Of a DNA stretch of 64,000 nt, positions 35,903-44,745 are shown piece after piece. Source of the DNA: Fibrobacter sp. UWR3 (GTDB taxonomy: Bacteria > Fibrobacterota > Fibrobacteria > Fibrobacterales > Fibrobacteraceae); assembly GCF_900143055.1 (NCBI RefSeq), contig NZ_FRCW01000009.1, positions 62,001 through 126,000 on the forward strand. The letters run 5' to 3'. Under the pieces are notes generated by a model. The model made no database searches, was not told the DNA's origin, and saw nothing but the letters and a program-made list of their open reading frames with translations. A program made the position numbers and the translations under genes. Position 1 is the stretch's first letter, and the number at the start of each line of letters is the position of its first letter.

Positions 35903-36056
35903 CTTGGCTCCTTTCCGCGAGCATCTAGCCTTGTTTTTGGGCATTTTTATGCCATTTCGGGCATCTGGACGCGCGGACGTTCATTTTTTGCGCGCAAATA
36001 TAGAAAAAAGTTTACATTTCTACAAGGAGGGAGAAGGAAATTTAAATCACACGGTT

Positions 36057-36449
36057 TTATCTCGACCTGGTCGAAATACCTCCCCCGCCACCACCAAAAA
36101 GACCACCACGGCTACCAGAACTTTTTCTAGCAGCTTCTTGGTCGCATTCTTCCACAGATTTCGTCAAATACGCAATATAATTCGGATGGTCAATATTTTT
36201 TCGTAAATCATTCTCCAATCTCCAGTAGTCCACCTCACTATATTGCTGTTGGATTTTGCCCAAAACACAGTAACACACCTGCTGGTTCGCCCCTTTAATA
36301 CACTCACCGACAAAGCGCTCCCTTGTCTCAAAGGAATACGTGAACCCTTTCGCCTTGCTTTTCTTGGCGACAACAGATGCCGAACCTCCGGCCTGCGCAC
36401 AAGCAACAGCAACCAGCATCCCGAGCAATATGATTTTTAAATTTCGCAT
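36057..36449 (-). CDS. Small secreted protein with Gly-rich tail
   Basis: 130 residues from ATG 36449, chosen because GGAGG lies seven bases upstream and a signal peptide follows (cleaved near CAQA). A middle domain has FVGECIKGANQQVCYCVLGKIQQQY, a C-x9-C-x-C pattern found in many small periplasmic proteins of unknown function, probably disulfide-bonded. The C-terminus is KSSGSRGGLFGGGGGGISTRSR-like, i.e. Ser/Gly-rich and flexible. The next upstream gene on the strand (36484) also encodes a small secreted protein, 34 bases away, so the two are probably cotranscribed. Confidence 0.6.
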   Translation of the reverse strand: MRNLKIILLGMLVAVACAQAGGSASVVAKKSKAKGFTYSFETRERFVGECIKGANQQVCYCVLGKIQQQYSEVDYWRLENDLRKNIDHPNYIAYLTKSVEECDQEAARKSSGSRGGLFGGGGGGISTRSR

Positions 36450-36483
36450 AGGTTTGCCTCCGAAAATTATTTTAAGCCTTTTT

Positions 36484-37062
36484 CTACAGCACGGAATCCT
36501 GTTCGTCTTCAATATTATCCGAGTTTTTGAAGAAATAATAAAGAATTAAGAATCCCTGATGAGTAGAAATCTCGCTTGCGGAACACTCGAGGATGACCAT
36601 ATCAAGATTATCAGCAAGATTTTCGTCCTTTCCCCAAATGGCGGCCAAAGTACGAGCACCACCCTTTAAAGTGTACATCCAGTAATTACCATCTTGAAAA
36701 ACTGATCCCGGGTCAATTTCATCGCGAATCGTAGGTTCCCCGTATCTCTTTGCGACACGATCTTTTGTGGCGTTGAATGAACTTTGCAATTCTGTTCCAT
36801 AATCGTTTGTACTGATAGCCGAAGAAATTGCTTTAATCTGATACAAACCCTTATTTTTATCAACGAATACAATATAATGTTCAAATGACGGATGACTTTT
36901 CTTAGGCCTGATTATGTAGGCGTCATTTTTTACGAACTCGGGTTTGCCCTCGCATTCCTTGGCAATATCCTTAAGAGTCATGCCCATTTTCAGCCCAAAA
37001 GGCGACGCCATTGCAAGGGCGGGAAATATCGCCACAATAAGAAGAAAAAGAAGCCTTTTCAT
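36484..37062 (-). CDS. Small secreted protein, function unknown
   Basis: 192 residues from ATG 37062, which has AGGAGG five bases upstream. Signal peptide 1-19 (LLFLLIVAIFPALAMA). The mature part begins SPFGLKMGMTLKDIAKECEG, a short GMTL-like opening seen in small periplasmic proteins that measure or bind; then FEHYIVFVDKNKGLYQIKAISS and a domain with KDRVAKRYGEP and WGKDENLADNLDMVILECSAS. The C-terminus, LILYYFFKNSDNIEDEQDSVL, is hydrophobic then acidic. The open frame continues upstream into the broken ORF6N gene, but the strong ribosome site marks the true start. Confidence 0.65.
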   Translation of the reverse strand: MKRLLFLLIVAIFPALAMASPFGLKMGMTLKDIAKECEGKPEFVKNDAYIIRPKKSHPSFEHYIVFVDKNKGLYQIKAISSAISTNDYGTELQSSFNATKDRVAKRYGEPTIRDEIDPGSVFQDGNYWMYTLKGGARTLAAIWGKDENLADNLDMVILECSASEISTHQGFLILYYFFKNSDNIEDEQDSVL

Positions 37063-37098
37063 ATTATGCCTCCTGGAAAGAGTGTTTCTGCCCATAAA

Positions 37099-37130
37099 GA
37101 TACATTCTTCGAGTGTCAAAAGATGACAAT
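37099..37130. promoter_or_regulatory. TGTCA-N5-TGACA palindrome element, copy A
   Basis: The 32-base stretch shares 25 positions with 37681-37712. The core TGTCA (37114) and TGACA (to 37128) are separated by five bases. It lies upstream of the secreted-protein gene at 37062. Confidence 0.5.
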
Positions 37131-37189
37131 CGCGGAAATTTTCGTAAAAAAAGCGAAAAAGGCGGGAATTTGGCACAAAAACGCGGGGA

Positions 37190-37619
37190 TAGGCATTGAA
37201 TGTGCTGCGCCTAGAAAACGCGAAGCTCAATTCTATTTCCGTTTCGCTTTCCAAACTTGTAGAATCCGAGGCGAGAACATTAGAAATGATTTCGCCGCTT
37301 CTTTTCAACAAAGACTTCTTTTCATTTTCATCAACAACTTCAGGAACGCGAGCAATGGCACGAGACAACTCGCGAATTTCTACGAATGTATTGATGATGT
37401 TGATAGTTGTTTGCGTTGCGACACTCCCTTTCAAAATTGTCGCAAGCATGTAGAGACCGCGTTCAGTAAAGGCAGTCGGATTAACAGGACTGTATTTTAG
37501 TTTGACAAGGTGGTCAAAATTTTTGACCACCTCCTTTTTCTCGGCAACATTAACTAATCGCAATCAAGGATAACTCGCTGATCTCTCAACACAAGAATTT
37601 TGCTTTCAACTTCATTCAT
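37190..37619 (-). pseudogene. Broken ORF6N-domain gene
   Basis: From ATG 37619 the frame reads MNEVESKILVLRDQRVILDCD, the usual opening of ORF6N proteins, then hits TAG (37554-37556). In another frame the same family resumes at once with KKEVVKNFDHLVKLKYSPVN, PTAFTERGLYMLATILK, TINIINTFVEIRELSRAI and TEIELSFAF. About 30 codons between the two parts are missing and the frame is shifted. ORF6N proteins are phage or mobile-element DNA-binding proteins. The far end runs into the spacer near 37190. Confidence 0.75.
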
Positions 37620-37680
37620 CTTCTACTCCAATCCGCCTACAAGCAAAAAAAAAGGCGGGGTAAAGTGTTCTCAATGCAAA

Positions 37681-37712
37681 TATACATTCCTCGTATGTCA
37701 TATTATGACAAT
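37681..37712. promoter_or_regulatory. TGTCA-N5-TGACA palindrome element, copy B
   Basis: Core at 37696-37710, upstream of the ORF6N remnant start. Resembles copy A in sequence and in position relative to a leftward gene. Confidence 0.5.
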
Positions 37713-37740
37713 TTAAAAAAAGCAGATTTTTTGCGCTTCA

Positions 37741-37866
37741 AAGGTAATGGAACTGACCGGCTGCAAGCCGACCGCCGCGGCTTCTCTTATTAAGAAATTG
37801 CTAGCGATAGAAATGATCGAGCCCATTGCGGGGCATGGCAAGGGTAAGTACCGGGCGAAGGGATAG
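37741..37866 (+). pseudogene. C-terminal fragment of a winged-helix protein
   Basis: 42 codons read KVMELTGCKPTAAASLIKKL, then LAIEMIEPIAGHGKGKYRAKG and a TAG. This is the last winged-helix motif of Schlafen/AlbA-type ATP-binding or RecG-like regulators (V-x-ELTG...A-x-x-LIKKL...IEP-x-G-x-GKY). There is no upstream open frame. A relict. Confidence 0.6.
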
Positions 37867-37884
37867 GTAGCTTCAAGCGACAAA

Positions 37885-40800
37885 TTACGCTCTCGCAAAT
37901 TTCACTCTAAACAACGGCACCCAAGTTTCTTGTCCATCTTCAGATGTCCAGCGGACAACTTGCGAAAGAATTGCCTTTTGTGGAACAAGGATATTCTTTG
38001 CCAGGCTTTTCACAAGGCCACCAGTAAAATCCTTTGCGAACCATGCCCAATAAAGTGAACCTTGTTTTATACAGTAGTTTCCTGTTTTGGGATGAAATTC
38101 TACGGAAAGGGATGTTCCTATCGATTCTTTTTCTAACACCTGTTGTAACTTTTCAACAAAAACATCGCTAGAATCACCTTTTTTCAGATACTGTCCCAAA
38201 GCCATGTCACCGAGTCCCGTTTCGATATGCAGAACCTTCGGGATGGCCACACCATTAATTTTATCTTGCTTGACAAAATGACTTAACCATTCTCGCGGCA
38301 GCATTTTTTCAGCGCCAATAATAGTTAGCGACTTCTTTGCACGTGTTGTCGCGACATAAAGCAGACGATAATTTTCTTGTGCTATTTTCTCGTCGGCATC
38401 TTTCAATGCCCACGGACCTAGCGCAAGGATTACATTATCCCATTCAAGTCCTTTTGCACTATGCATTGTCCCTATAGAAACCGCACCCATGTTTTTCGTT
38501 GCAAAGTCACTATACGACACTTCACTCAAATATTGGTTGAAATCACCTAATGTAATTTCGTCTTCGCCGCAAGCCGTTTCGGTCTCTATAAAATCGTTTA
38601 CCAGCGCATCCAGCAACTCAAAAGAACTTTCTGTTTTATGGCTTGTTTTGTAATCGTCTGCAAGTCGCCTGAATTCTTTTGCACTCCACGGGAATTTACC
38701 TACGCGCGGGTCCTCCTGGAGTATTTTGCTGAATCCTAAAATTTCTCGTGTTTTTTCAACGGGACATTTGTCCTTGTCTCGCCCTTTAAGAAGGCGATAT
38801 GGGATATTTTTCTCCTCTAATTTCGCTGCGGCTAAGAAGGCTTCTGCATTATCTCTCGTCAGAATACAATAGGACTCTGTTGAATTTGATGAAAATTTTT
38901 TTGCGAGAATTTCCGCAGCTACAAAAGCCGCTGTAGCTTTATCACCTTCTTCATAAAATACTAGAGTCGCTTTGTCCTGTTTTAGTGCAAACTGTTGTGA
39001 GCCTTCTTTTACTCGTTCTGTCATCAAATCAAGTAATTTTGCATTCGCTCGTACAAGTCCAGCGACAGAGCGGTAATTTGTCGTTAAATAGAATTTTTCT
39101 GTATTCGGGAATTCATCGGCAAATTTTTGGAAATACTGAGAAGAACTTCCACGGAAAGCAAAAATACTTTGATCATCGTCTCCAACGACAATAACGCGGG
39201 GATCTTTTTCTCCTAAATCATAAAGAGCTCGCAATAGGCGGTATTCTCCTGCAGACAAATCCTGGAATTCATCAACAAGAATAACACCGGGGGCACCTAC
39301 GCCAACGTCTTCTCCGGATTCAAGAAGTTCAGCCGCCTTAGAAACAACATCGTCGGCATTTTCAAGAGCTTTTTTATTACCCTGTACTCCGAGTATAGAG
39401 AAGGCTAGTGAATGGAATGTGGTAATGACTACTTTTGCCGCCAAAGGTCCAGCCAAATCGAACAGGCGCTTTCTGAGTTCTCGGCATGCAGCGCGTGTGT
39501 ATGTCAAGCACAAGATAGAATCGGGCTTTGCCTCTTCTATCCACAAGAGCGAAGCGACTTTATGGACAAGCAAATGTGTTTTTCCCGAACCGGGACCAGC
39601 TCCTACCAGAATATGTTTCTTGCGACTTTTTATGACTTTGCGTTGTTCGTCATTGACTTTTTCAATTTTTCGCTTTAAGCCATCGGATACAGAATCCATC
39701 TGGGCAACACCCTGCATATACTTCAAACGGAAATCTGCAATATCCATTACAAAATAATCATCTAGCAACTGCTGAGCCATTTGCTCATTGGTAAGCATCA
39801 TCTTAGCATATTCACCAACAATATGAATCGCTTCTGCTTTATGCTTATAATGTGCATTAAGCATTTCGAAGTCTTTTGGAGTAAAACTGCGCTGTTTTGC
39901 ATCTGGATTCAACTCCAAGACAAGTCCGGTATAAAAAACAACAAGGCCATGGTCCAATGTAATGGAACCAACTAAGTGCAAGAAGAGAAGAGCATACTCC
40001 AGTTGCTTTTGCATTTCAATACGGCCAACCGCTTTCTCGCCGTACATTTTTCTCATTAAACTATTTAAGGAGAACCAGACGATATTTCCATTTTTATGAG
40101 CTTGTTCCTTTTGCATATCCGTCAATGCATCAATGGCCTTGTCAAATATCTGCCATTGCTTCTTGAGGTTTTCCTTGACACTTTCAGGAGGAACAAGAAA
40201 TTCTATCTGATAAACCTGATGTCCTGCTTCTACTAAATGGATTTCAGCGACACTTTCGTGGGCCCAATAACGCAGAATGCCACGGAAAATGAAAAGATTC
40301 CGTCTAGATGTAGAAGCACCGATAGAGTCATCTCTTTGGTTTAACTGGGAATTGAGTTTGGTCATGTCTATGACAAAGCGGTCATTAACGCCCTTGCCTT
40401 CGCATGCTTTCAGCAGTTCTTCCTGCAATTCAGATGCGGCTTTTAAGAGTGAACGTGGAGTATCGTTACCCTTTCTCTGTAATCTTGCGCTCCAATCGTC
40501 TTCCTCGTTCAAAAGATTGAGCGTTCTCAATAGCCGCAGTCCATCATTTGCCTGTTCGCGCGTCAGGCCTAAATTTACAGTAAGTTCGTCAAGAGCGCAT
40601 TCAGGAGAACGGGTCCATCGTTTGCTGATGATATGATGTATTATGCGATATGCAATATTTTCAACAGAATTAGTGATTTCTATCTTGTCTGAACCGATTC
40701 TTTCTCGGGCTTCTTCTGCAGAATCAACCGAAATAGATGAACCATACATCTGAGTTCTATTTCGTTTGCGCTTCAAGAATCCTTGCTCTTCCAAAACAAG

Positions 40801-42831
40801 TATGGCAAGTTTGACTTTTGTCGTATTGACACTGGCGTCAGTTTCTTTTTCTGTCCATCCGCATAGATCGGCAATTTCAAGAGCCGACATGATAATGCGA
40901 TTCTGGTTGCCAGCCGTTTTTTTCAAAACCTTCCAGACGGCTGAAATTTCTTGTGCAGAAAGCTTGGATTGCTGGAGAATTTGAAAGTTCGTGTCAAGAT
41001 CTTTAGGATTGAAAAGCGCTATACAGCTGGCCTGCAATTTAGGGTCGCGACCCGCACGTCCTGCTTCTTGCACGTAATTTTCTAGCGTACTTGAAATTTC
41101 GTAATGCGCAACTAGTTCTACGTTATCTTTGTCAACACCCATTCCGAAAGCCGTAGTCGCCACCATGGTATCCACTTCGCCATTCTGGAATTGGTCCTGA
41201 ATGGTCATTTTCTTTTCGGATTCCATTTTACCGTTATAGCAGGCGCTAGCGAAACCGCGATTGTACAATTCCTCGGCTAAAGATTCCGTCGTCTTCACCT
41301 TGGATGCATATATGATTTTGGGACCTTTATATTCGCGAAGAACATTTACTAACTGTTTGCGCCGTTCGTTGGGAGATTCCGAAGATTCGATAACCTTATA
41401 CGTCAGATTTGTACGCTTTGCTGGGCTAATGAATTTTACCAGTTCAAGATTTAGGCGTTCCTTAAAATAACCACAGATATCGTCAACAACGGATTGCTTT
41501 GCGGTTGCCGTAAAACAACTCACCGAAATCGGAGATTCTAGATTCTTTTCTCTTTGCAAGTCTTTCAAAAAGTCTGCCAAATAAAGATAATCGACTCTAA
41601 AATCGTGTCCCCAACCACTAAAGCAGTGCGCTTCATCTACAACGATTCGCTCCACTCGACGATGCTTCAGCAAATTGAACGTTGTATTTGAACGCAGTGA
41701 TTCTGGAGAAATATATAGAATGTTCTTTTCGCCGTTGCTGACTTTCTCAATAACATCTTTTCTTTCTGCGGGAGAAAGCATGGAATTTATATAGGCAGCA
41801 TCTCCGATTTGCCTTCGTTTTTCCAAAACATCAACTTGGTCCTTCATCAAGGCGACAATCGGCGAAATCACGACTGTCAATGCGCCTACTTGGGTGCCAG
41901 CAATCAATGCCGGTAATTGGAAGGTCATTGATTTCCCGCCACCCGTCGGAAAAACTGCCAATAAGGATTCCCCACGCATCGCCGACTCAACAACCTGTTG
42001 TTGAAGAGGAATCTTTTCCCCGTTAAAAGAGCGAAAACTATCGAAGCCAAACCATTTTTTTAATTGCTTAGTCGAACTTAATTGTTCGGAACAGTATGGA
42101 CATTGGGAGTCTCCGCAAGGAACAAGACGTCTGCGATGCAGAATATTTTCAAGATGCGGATATTGATAGCGTACCCAATAAGGCACATAATCGCTAGGGC
42201 CTTCTTCATGGAACAATGTTAGGAGAAAACACCATTCAGCACGGTACGCTTTCCATTCATTCTGAAAATTTTGACGCAAGCAAATTGCTTTTTCGTAATT
42301 AGAAGTAAACCAGCGCTGTATTTCCGCTATTTTTAGGCGTAGCTTTAGCGTATTAGGGACATCGACCAGTTCAAAAAAAGGGGCAAAACCAGGCTCATTT
42401 TTTAAAAACTGGAAGAGAAGATATTGAAGTTGCCACGGATAACTTCCCCATTTTTCAATGCAGTCTTCTAGCAATTTTTTGCAGAGTCTTGCATCTTCCT
42501 GCGGATCAGACGGGTCGTCTTCACTGTGAAGGTATTCTTTGCGCAATTTATGATACGGTTTGCGTGGGAATAACAATGACGACAGCATCAAGGTGTCAAG
42601 CGCCTTGACGTTCGGAAAGTCGATAGAAAAGTATTGCCGGAGTATCGGGGCGTCATGACGCAGTACATTGTGCCCAACAATAAACTTTGCTTTTGAAGCT
42701 GCCGATTCTAATTTGGCAGGGTTCTTATCGCGAACTTTCTCTTCGCCCAATATATAGCCATATTCCCGAACTTTCTGCGTTTCGGGGTTATATTCCAAGT
42801 CAAAGAATAAGAATTTGCTAAAATCGGGCAT
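37885..42831 (-). CDS. Fusion of DEDD exonuclease, RecQ helicase and UvrD-like helicase
   Basis: 1648 residues, three enzymes in one chain. N-terminal DnaQ/DEDD-type 3'-5' exonuclease (about 1-170): FFDLEYNPE, VGHNVLRHDAP, HSEDDPSDPQEDARL. RecQ helicase: Walker A FPTGGGKSMT near 295, DEAHCFSGWGHDFR near 397, CFTATAK, QEAGRAGRD near 588, then a winged-helix-like region. UvrD/Rep SF1A helicase: Walker A GAGPGSGKTH near 1079, VDEFQDLS near 1189, VVGDDDQSIFAFRGS near 1218, TMHSAKGLEWDNV near 1458, LLYVATTRAKKS. All key motifs look intact. Opposite AT-rich composition to the core and a neighbouring AbiE pair suggest an acquired island. TATATT lies eight bases before the ATG; no SD. Role (repair or phage defence) unproven. 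Confidence 0.88.
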   Translation of the reverse strand: MPDFSKFLFFDLEYNPETQKVREYGYILGEEKVRDKNPAKLESAASKAKFIVGHNVLRHDAPILRQYFSIDFPNVKALDTLMLSSLLFPRKPYHKLRKEYLHSEDDPSDPQEDARLCKKLLEDCIEKWGSYPWQLQYLLFQFLKNEPGFAPFFELVDVPNTLKLRLKIAEIQRWFTSNYEKAICLRQNFQNEWKAYRAEWCFLLTLFHEEGPSDYVPYWVRYQYPHLENILHRRRLVPCGDSQCPYCSEQLSSTKQLKKWFGFDSFRSFNGEKIPLQQQVVESAMRGESLLAVFPTGGGKSMTFQLPALIAGTQVGALTVVISPIVALMKDQVDVLEKRRQIGDAAYINSMLSPAERKDVIEKVSNGEKNILYISPESLRSNTTFNLLKHRRVERIVVDEAHCFSGWGHDFRVDYLYLADFLKDLQREKNLESPISVSCFTATAKQSVVDDICGYFKERLNLELVKFISPAKRTNLTYKVIESSESPNERRKQLVNVLREYKGPKIIYASKVKTTESLAEELYNRGFASACYNGKMESEKKMTIQDQFQNGEVDTMVATTAFGMGVDKDNVELVAHYEISSTLENYVQEAGRAGRDPKLQASCIALFNPKDLDTNFQILQQSKLSAQEISAVWKVLKKTAGNQNRIIMSALEIADLCGWTEKETDASVNTTKVKLAILVLEEQGFLKRKRNRTQMYGSSISVDSAEEARERIGSDKIEITNSVENIAYRIIHHIISKRWTRSPECALDELTVNLGLTREQANDGLRLLRTLNLLNEEDDWSARLQRKGNDTPRSLLKAASELQEELLKACEGKGVNDRFVIDMTKLNSQLNQRDDSIGASTSRRNLFIFRGILRYWAHESVAEIHLVEAGHQVYQIEFLVPPESVKENLKKQWQIFDKAIDALTDMQKEQAHKNGNIVWFSLNSLMRKMYGEKAVGRIEMQKQLEYALLFLHLVGSITLDHGLVVFYTGLVLELNPDAKQRSFTPKDFEMLNAHYKHKAEAIHIVGEYAKMMLTNEQMAQQLLDDYFVMDIADFRLKYMQGVAQMDSVSDGLKRKIEKVNDEQRKVIKSRKKHILVGAGPGSGKTHLLVHKVASLLWIEEAKPDSILCLTYTRAACRELRKRLFDLAGPLAAKVVITTFHSLAFSILGVQGNKKALENADDVVSKAAELLESGEDVGVGAPGVILVDEFQDLSAGEYRLLRALYDLGEKDPRVIVVGDDDQSIFAFRGSSSQYFQKFADEFPNTEKFYLTTNYRSVAGLVRANAKLLDLMTERVKEGSQQFALKQDKATLVFYEEGDKATAAFVAAEILAKKFSSNSTESYCILTRDNAEAFLAAAKLEEKNIPYRLLKGRDKDKCPVEKTREILGFSKILQEDPRVGKFPWSAKEFRRLADDYKTSHKTESSFELLDALVNDFIETETACGEDEITLGDFNQYLSEVSYSDFATKNMGAVSIGTMHSAKGLEWDNVILALGPWALKDADEKIAQENYRLLYVATTRAKKSLTIIGAEKMLPREWLSHFVKQDKINGVAIPKVLHIETGLGDMALGQYLKKGDSSDVFVEKLQQVLEKESIGTSLSVEFHPKTGNYCIKQGSLYWAWFAKDFTGGLVKSLAKNILVPQKAILSQVVRWTSEDGQETWVPLFRVKFARA

Positions 42832-42904
42832 TCACTTGAAATATAAATGAATCTAGGCATAAAAGACGCCATTTTAGCGAGAATTGTTAAAAATTTTGAA
42901 GTTT

Positions 42905-43747
42905 TTACCCCACTCTATCCACAATAGGCTTGAAATACACCTTGATTTGCTCAACAACCTTGTCGAAGGTCACTTGCACCATAGCATTTTTCTTCTTCAC
43001 GAAAGCATTCCATCTTTTAACGCGTTCTTCATCCGTTGCGAAAGAATCTTCGAAGACGACTATGTCATTGAACGTAGTCCTTCGGTTTTGGAATGTCTGG
43101 ACAATGGCCTCTTGCAGCAATTCAGCATCAATTTTTTCGCTCTGCAAAATCACGTAGATATCGTAGAAGTCCTTGAAGCGGCTATTCGCATAACCCAACG
43201 AAACTATCGCTTCAAATTTTTCTGCAAGCACGGATTCAATGGAATAGCCGTAAATCAGCGGACACTCCATATCCAGCAATACAGGGAAAGACATTTCTTT
43301 TTTCGAAGGAACGATTACATCACCAAATCCAATATCAATAGACACGGGGAGTCGCGTGTTTCCAAGTAAAGCTGTGATACTGATGTTTGTGCCTAGATAT
43401 TCGTCTTGCTTTTTTATTTCGCGAGCCTTGAGCGACGCCAAATCAAATACAAGTCCGTCATCCGCTGGGATAGAAAATATCTCACCGAAAATCGAAAAAA
43501 GCGATTCCAACGTCCCGCTAATTTTGTCAGCCCGAAGGTCTATATCCGATGTAGAACGAGGGTAGTCCTTCCCGTAGAGGGCATACAAAAAGATGCCCCC
43601 TTTGAGCGTGAAGTTTTCTCTATACTTTGACTTCCCAATTCTGAACAAGGCCCGTTCCAGTCCATAGACAGTAAGCAGTTCCTGATACAGTCTGAAATTC
43701 GTCTTGGCGACATTCTTCAGTTTATCCTTTATCGACTGGACATTCAT
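42905..43747 (-). CDS. AbiEii-type nucleotidyltransferase toxin
   Basis: 280 residues from ATG 43747 (GGAGG seven bases upstream). DUF1814/AbiEii nucleotidyltransferase fold: KYRENFTLKGGIFLYALYG (the conserved LKGG) then RSTSDIDLRADK with the catalytic DID pair, and a later region SIESVLAEKFEAIVSL that includes conserved Lys/Glu residues, followed by RFKDFYDIYVIL. Members transfer nucleotides to tRNA or other targets and block growth on phage infection. The start overlaps the antitoxin stop by four bases (ATGA), giving translational coupling. The longer frame upstream is not supported. Confidence 0.88.
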   Translation of the reverse strand: MNVQSIKDKLKNVAKTNFRLYQELLTVYGLERALFRIGKSKYRENFTLKGGIFLYALYGKDYPRSTSDIDLRADKISGTLESLFSIFGEIFSIPADDGLVFDLASLKAREIKKQDEYLGTNISITALLGNTRLPVSIDIGFGDVIVPSKKEMSFPVLLDMECPLIYGYSIESVLAEKFEAIVSLGYANSRFKDFYDIYVILQSEKIDAELLQEAIVQTFQNRRTTFNDIVVFEDSFATDEERVKRWNAFVKKKNAMVQVTFDKVVEQIKVYFKPIVDRVG

Positions 43748-44331
43748 ACGAGAACCTCCAGGTAAGTCTTCAGGATTTTCAGGCACGAAAGTTTTCCTGC
43801 ATAGCGATAGAGTTTATTTATGTTCCGGTCTTGCCTTGCAAGGTAATTGGTCAGGATTTCCTTGGTTTCTTCGATCCCTACCTTGTTCCTGTTGGAGACG
43901 ATATCAACGACCGTTTTCTCTATATCGTAAATTTTGAAGGTGTTCTTGTTTTCGCTGATTGTGCGCACGCCAACGGTATGCCGCCTATCCGAGAAATAAT
44001 GCAGCGAAAGTCTTTGCGATTCTGGCAGCGAGGAAAGCTTTGTCTTTGGCGGAACCGCAACATCGATGGCATCGGGACGGAAGGTCGTCAGACCATAGTA
44101 AACGGCAGCGCTCAGAAGGCACACTACCCCCTGGGGTGCAAATGCCTGAACGTAGTAGAAATCGTTCATCTCGCCGGCAAAGTTCGCGTTTTCGTAATAC
44201 GATTTATTGAGCCGAAAAAGTTTGCCCTGTTCGACCATTTTCGTTATTTGGTAATACGAAAATCCCTGCTTTTGGAGTTCCTCGCTCGAAAAGACAAGTT
44301 TTTGGTCGGATAGAACATTCTTTTGTGCCAT
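43744..44331 (-). CDS. AbiEi-type antitoxin / transcriptional repressor
   Basis: 195 residues from ATG 44331. N-terminal winged helix (VFSSEELQKQGFSYYQITKMVEQGKLFRLNKSYYE) and a C-terminal AbiEi antitoxin domain (VVCLLSAAVYYGLTTFRPDAIDVAVPPK, then RTISENKNTFKIYDIEKTVVDIV). In type IV AbiE systems this protein neutralises the toxin's effect and represses its own promoter by binding inverted repeats. The longer frame from 44478 would run through the promoter and operator, so it is rejected. TTGAAA, 17 bases and TATATT (44338-44343) lie directly before the ATG, so the message should be leaderless. Confidence 0.85.
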   Translation of the reverse strand: MAQKNVLSDQKLVFSSEELQKQGFSYYQITKMVEQGKLFRLNKSYYENANFAGEMNDFYYVQAFAPQGVVCLLSAAVYYGLTTFRPDAIDVAVPPKTKLSSLPESQRLSLHYFSDRRHTVGVRTISENKNTFKIYDIEKTVVDIVSNRNKVGIEETKEILTNYLARQDRNINKLYRYAGKLSCLKILKTYLEVLV

Positions 44332-44337
44332 ACCGTA

Positions 44338-44366
44338 AATATACCTTTTTGACGGCAAAATTTCAA
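44338..44366 (-). promoter_or_regulatory. Sigma-70-like promoter of the AbiE pair
   Basis: On the minus strand: TTGAAA, 17 bases, TATATT (44343 to 44338). The expected transcription start falls on the ATG at 44331. Confidence 0.65.
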
Positions 44367-44368
44367 CC

Positions 44369-44400
44369 AAATACGGAAAATGTTTAGACATTCCGTATTT
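44369..44400. promoter_or_regulatory. Predicted AbiEi operator palindrome
   Basis: Ten-base perfect arms AAATACGGAA (44369-44378) and TTCCGTATTT (44391-44400) with a partly palindromic centre (AATGT, TTAG, ACATT). It abuts the -35 of the AbiE promoter. Confidence 0.65.
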
Positions 44401-44668
44401 CATTGAAAAATTATCAAGAAAACGACTACAATTTTGAATATTTGTAGTTGTTTTGTACAGGTTTAGAGAAATATTCATGTCCCCAATCTATACTCGCGCG
44501 CGATAGCGGTCAAGGGCTCGAGCCGCGAGTAACAATTGCCGTTTTTAGCCCAAAAGTCGCAATTCTCGGCAAAACAGTTCCCGGCAAGCGCACCTCGCTG
44601 ACAGTACGCTTTCATTTTCCTATCTTTTTGTCTGTCAACGAGTTACGACAGTCGCATTCTGTAAAGAT
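44401..44668. other. Spacer upstream of the AbiE and symporter genes, nothing further seen
   Basis: Besides the operator next to it, this stretch shows no open frame or clear structure. It probably holds the rightward promoter of the symporter gene. Confidence 0.3.
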
Positions 44669-44711
44669 TCCCGCCTTCGCGGGAATGACATCATCCGCGG
44701 GGATGACAATT
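44669..44711. repeat. REP-like palindromes
   Basis: ATTCCCGCC-TTC-GCGGGAAT (stem CCCGC/GCGGG) then CATCCGCGGGGATGAC. Related elements lie at 8579, 52041 and 59905. Such repeats are common between genes. Confidence 0.6.
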
Positions 44712-44745
44712 CAGGAAGCGACGTCTTTAACATAGGGAGTTTCAG

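Noticed and set aside
33419-36130. A 900-codon open frame on the plus strand opposite the malic enzyme gene
   Set aside because: It mirrors the GC-rich codon pattern of maeB, has no signal, no motif and an His/Arg/Val-rich composition typical of antisense frames.
36484-37563. A single 359-residue protein covering 36484-37563
   Set aside because: The N-terminal half is a shifted ORF6N remnant; the second half has its own AGGAGG, ATG and signal peptide at 37062.
43744-44478. Longer start of the AbiEi antitoxin at 44478
   Set aside because: It would translate through the promoter and palindrome, and the added residues have no similarity to the family.
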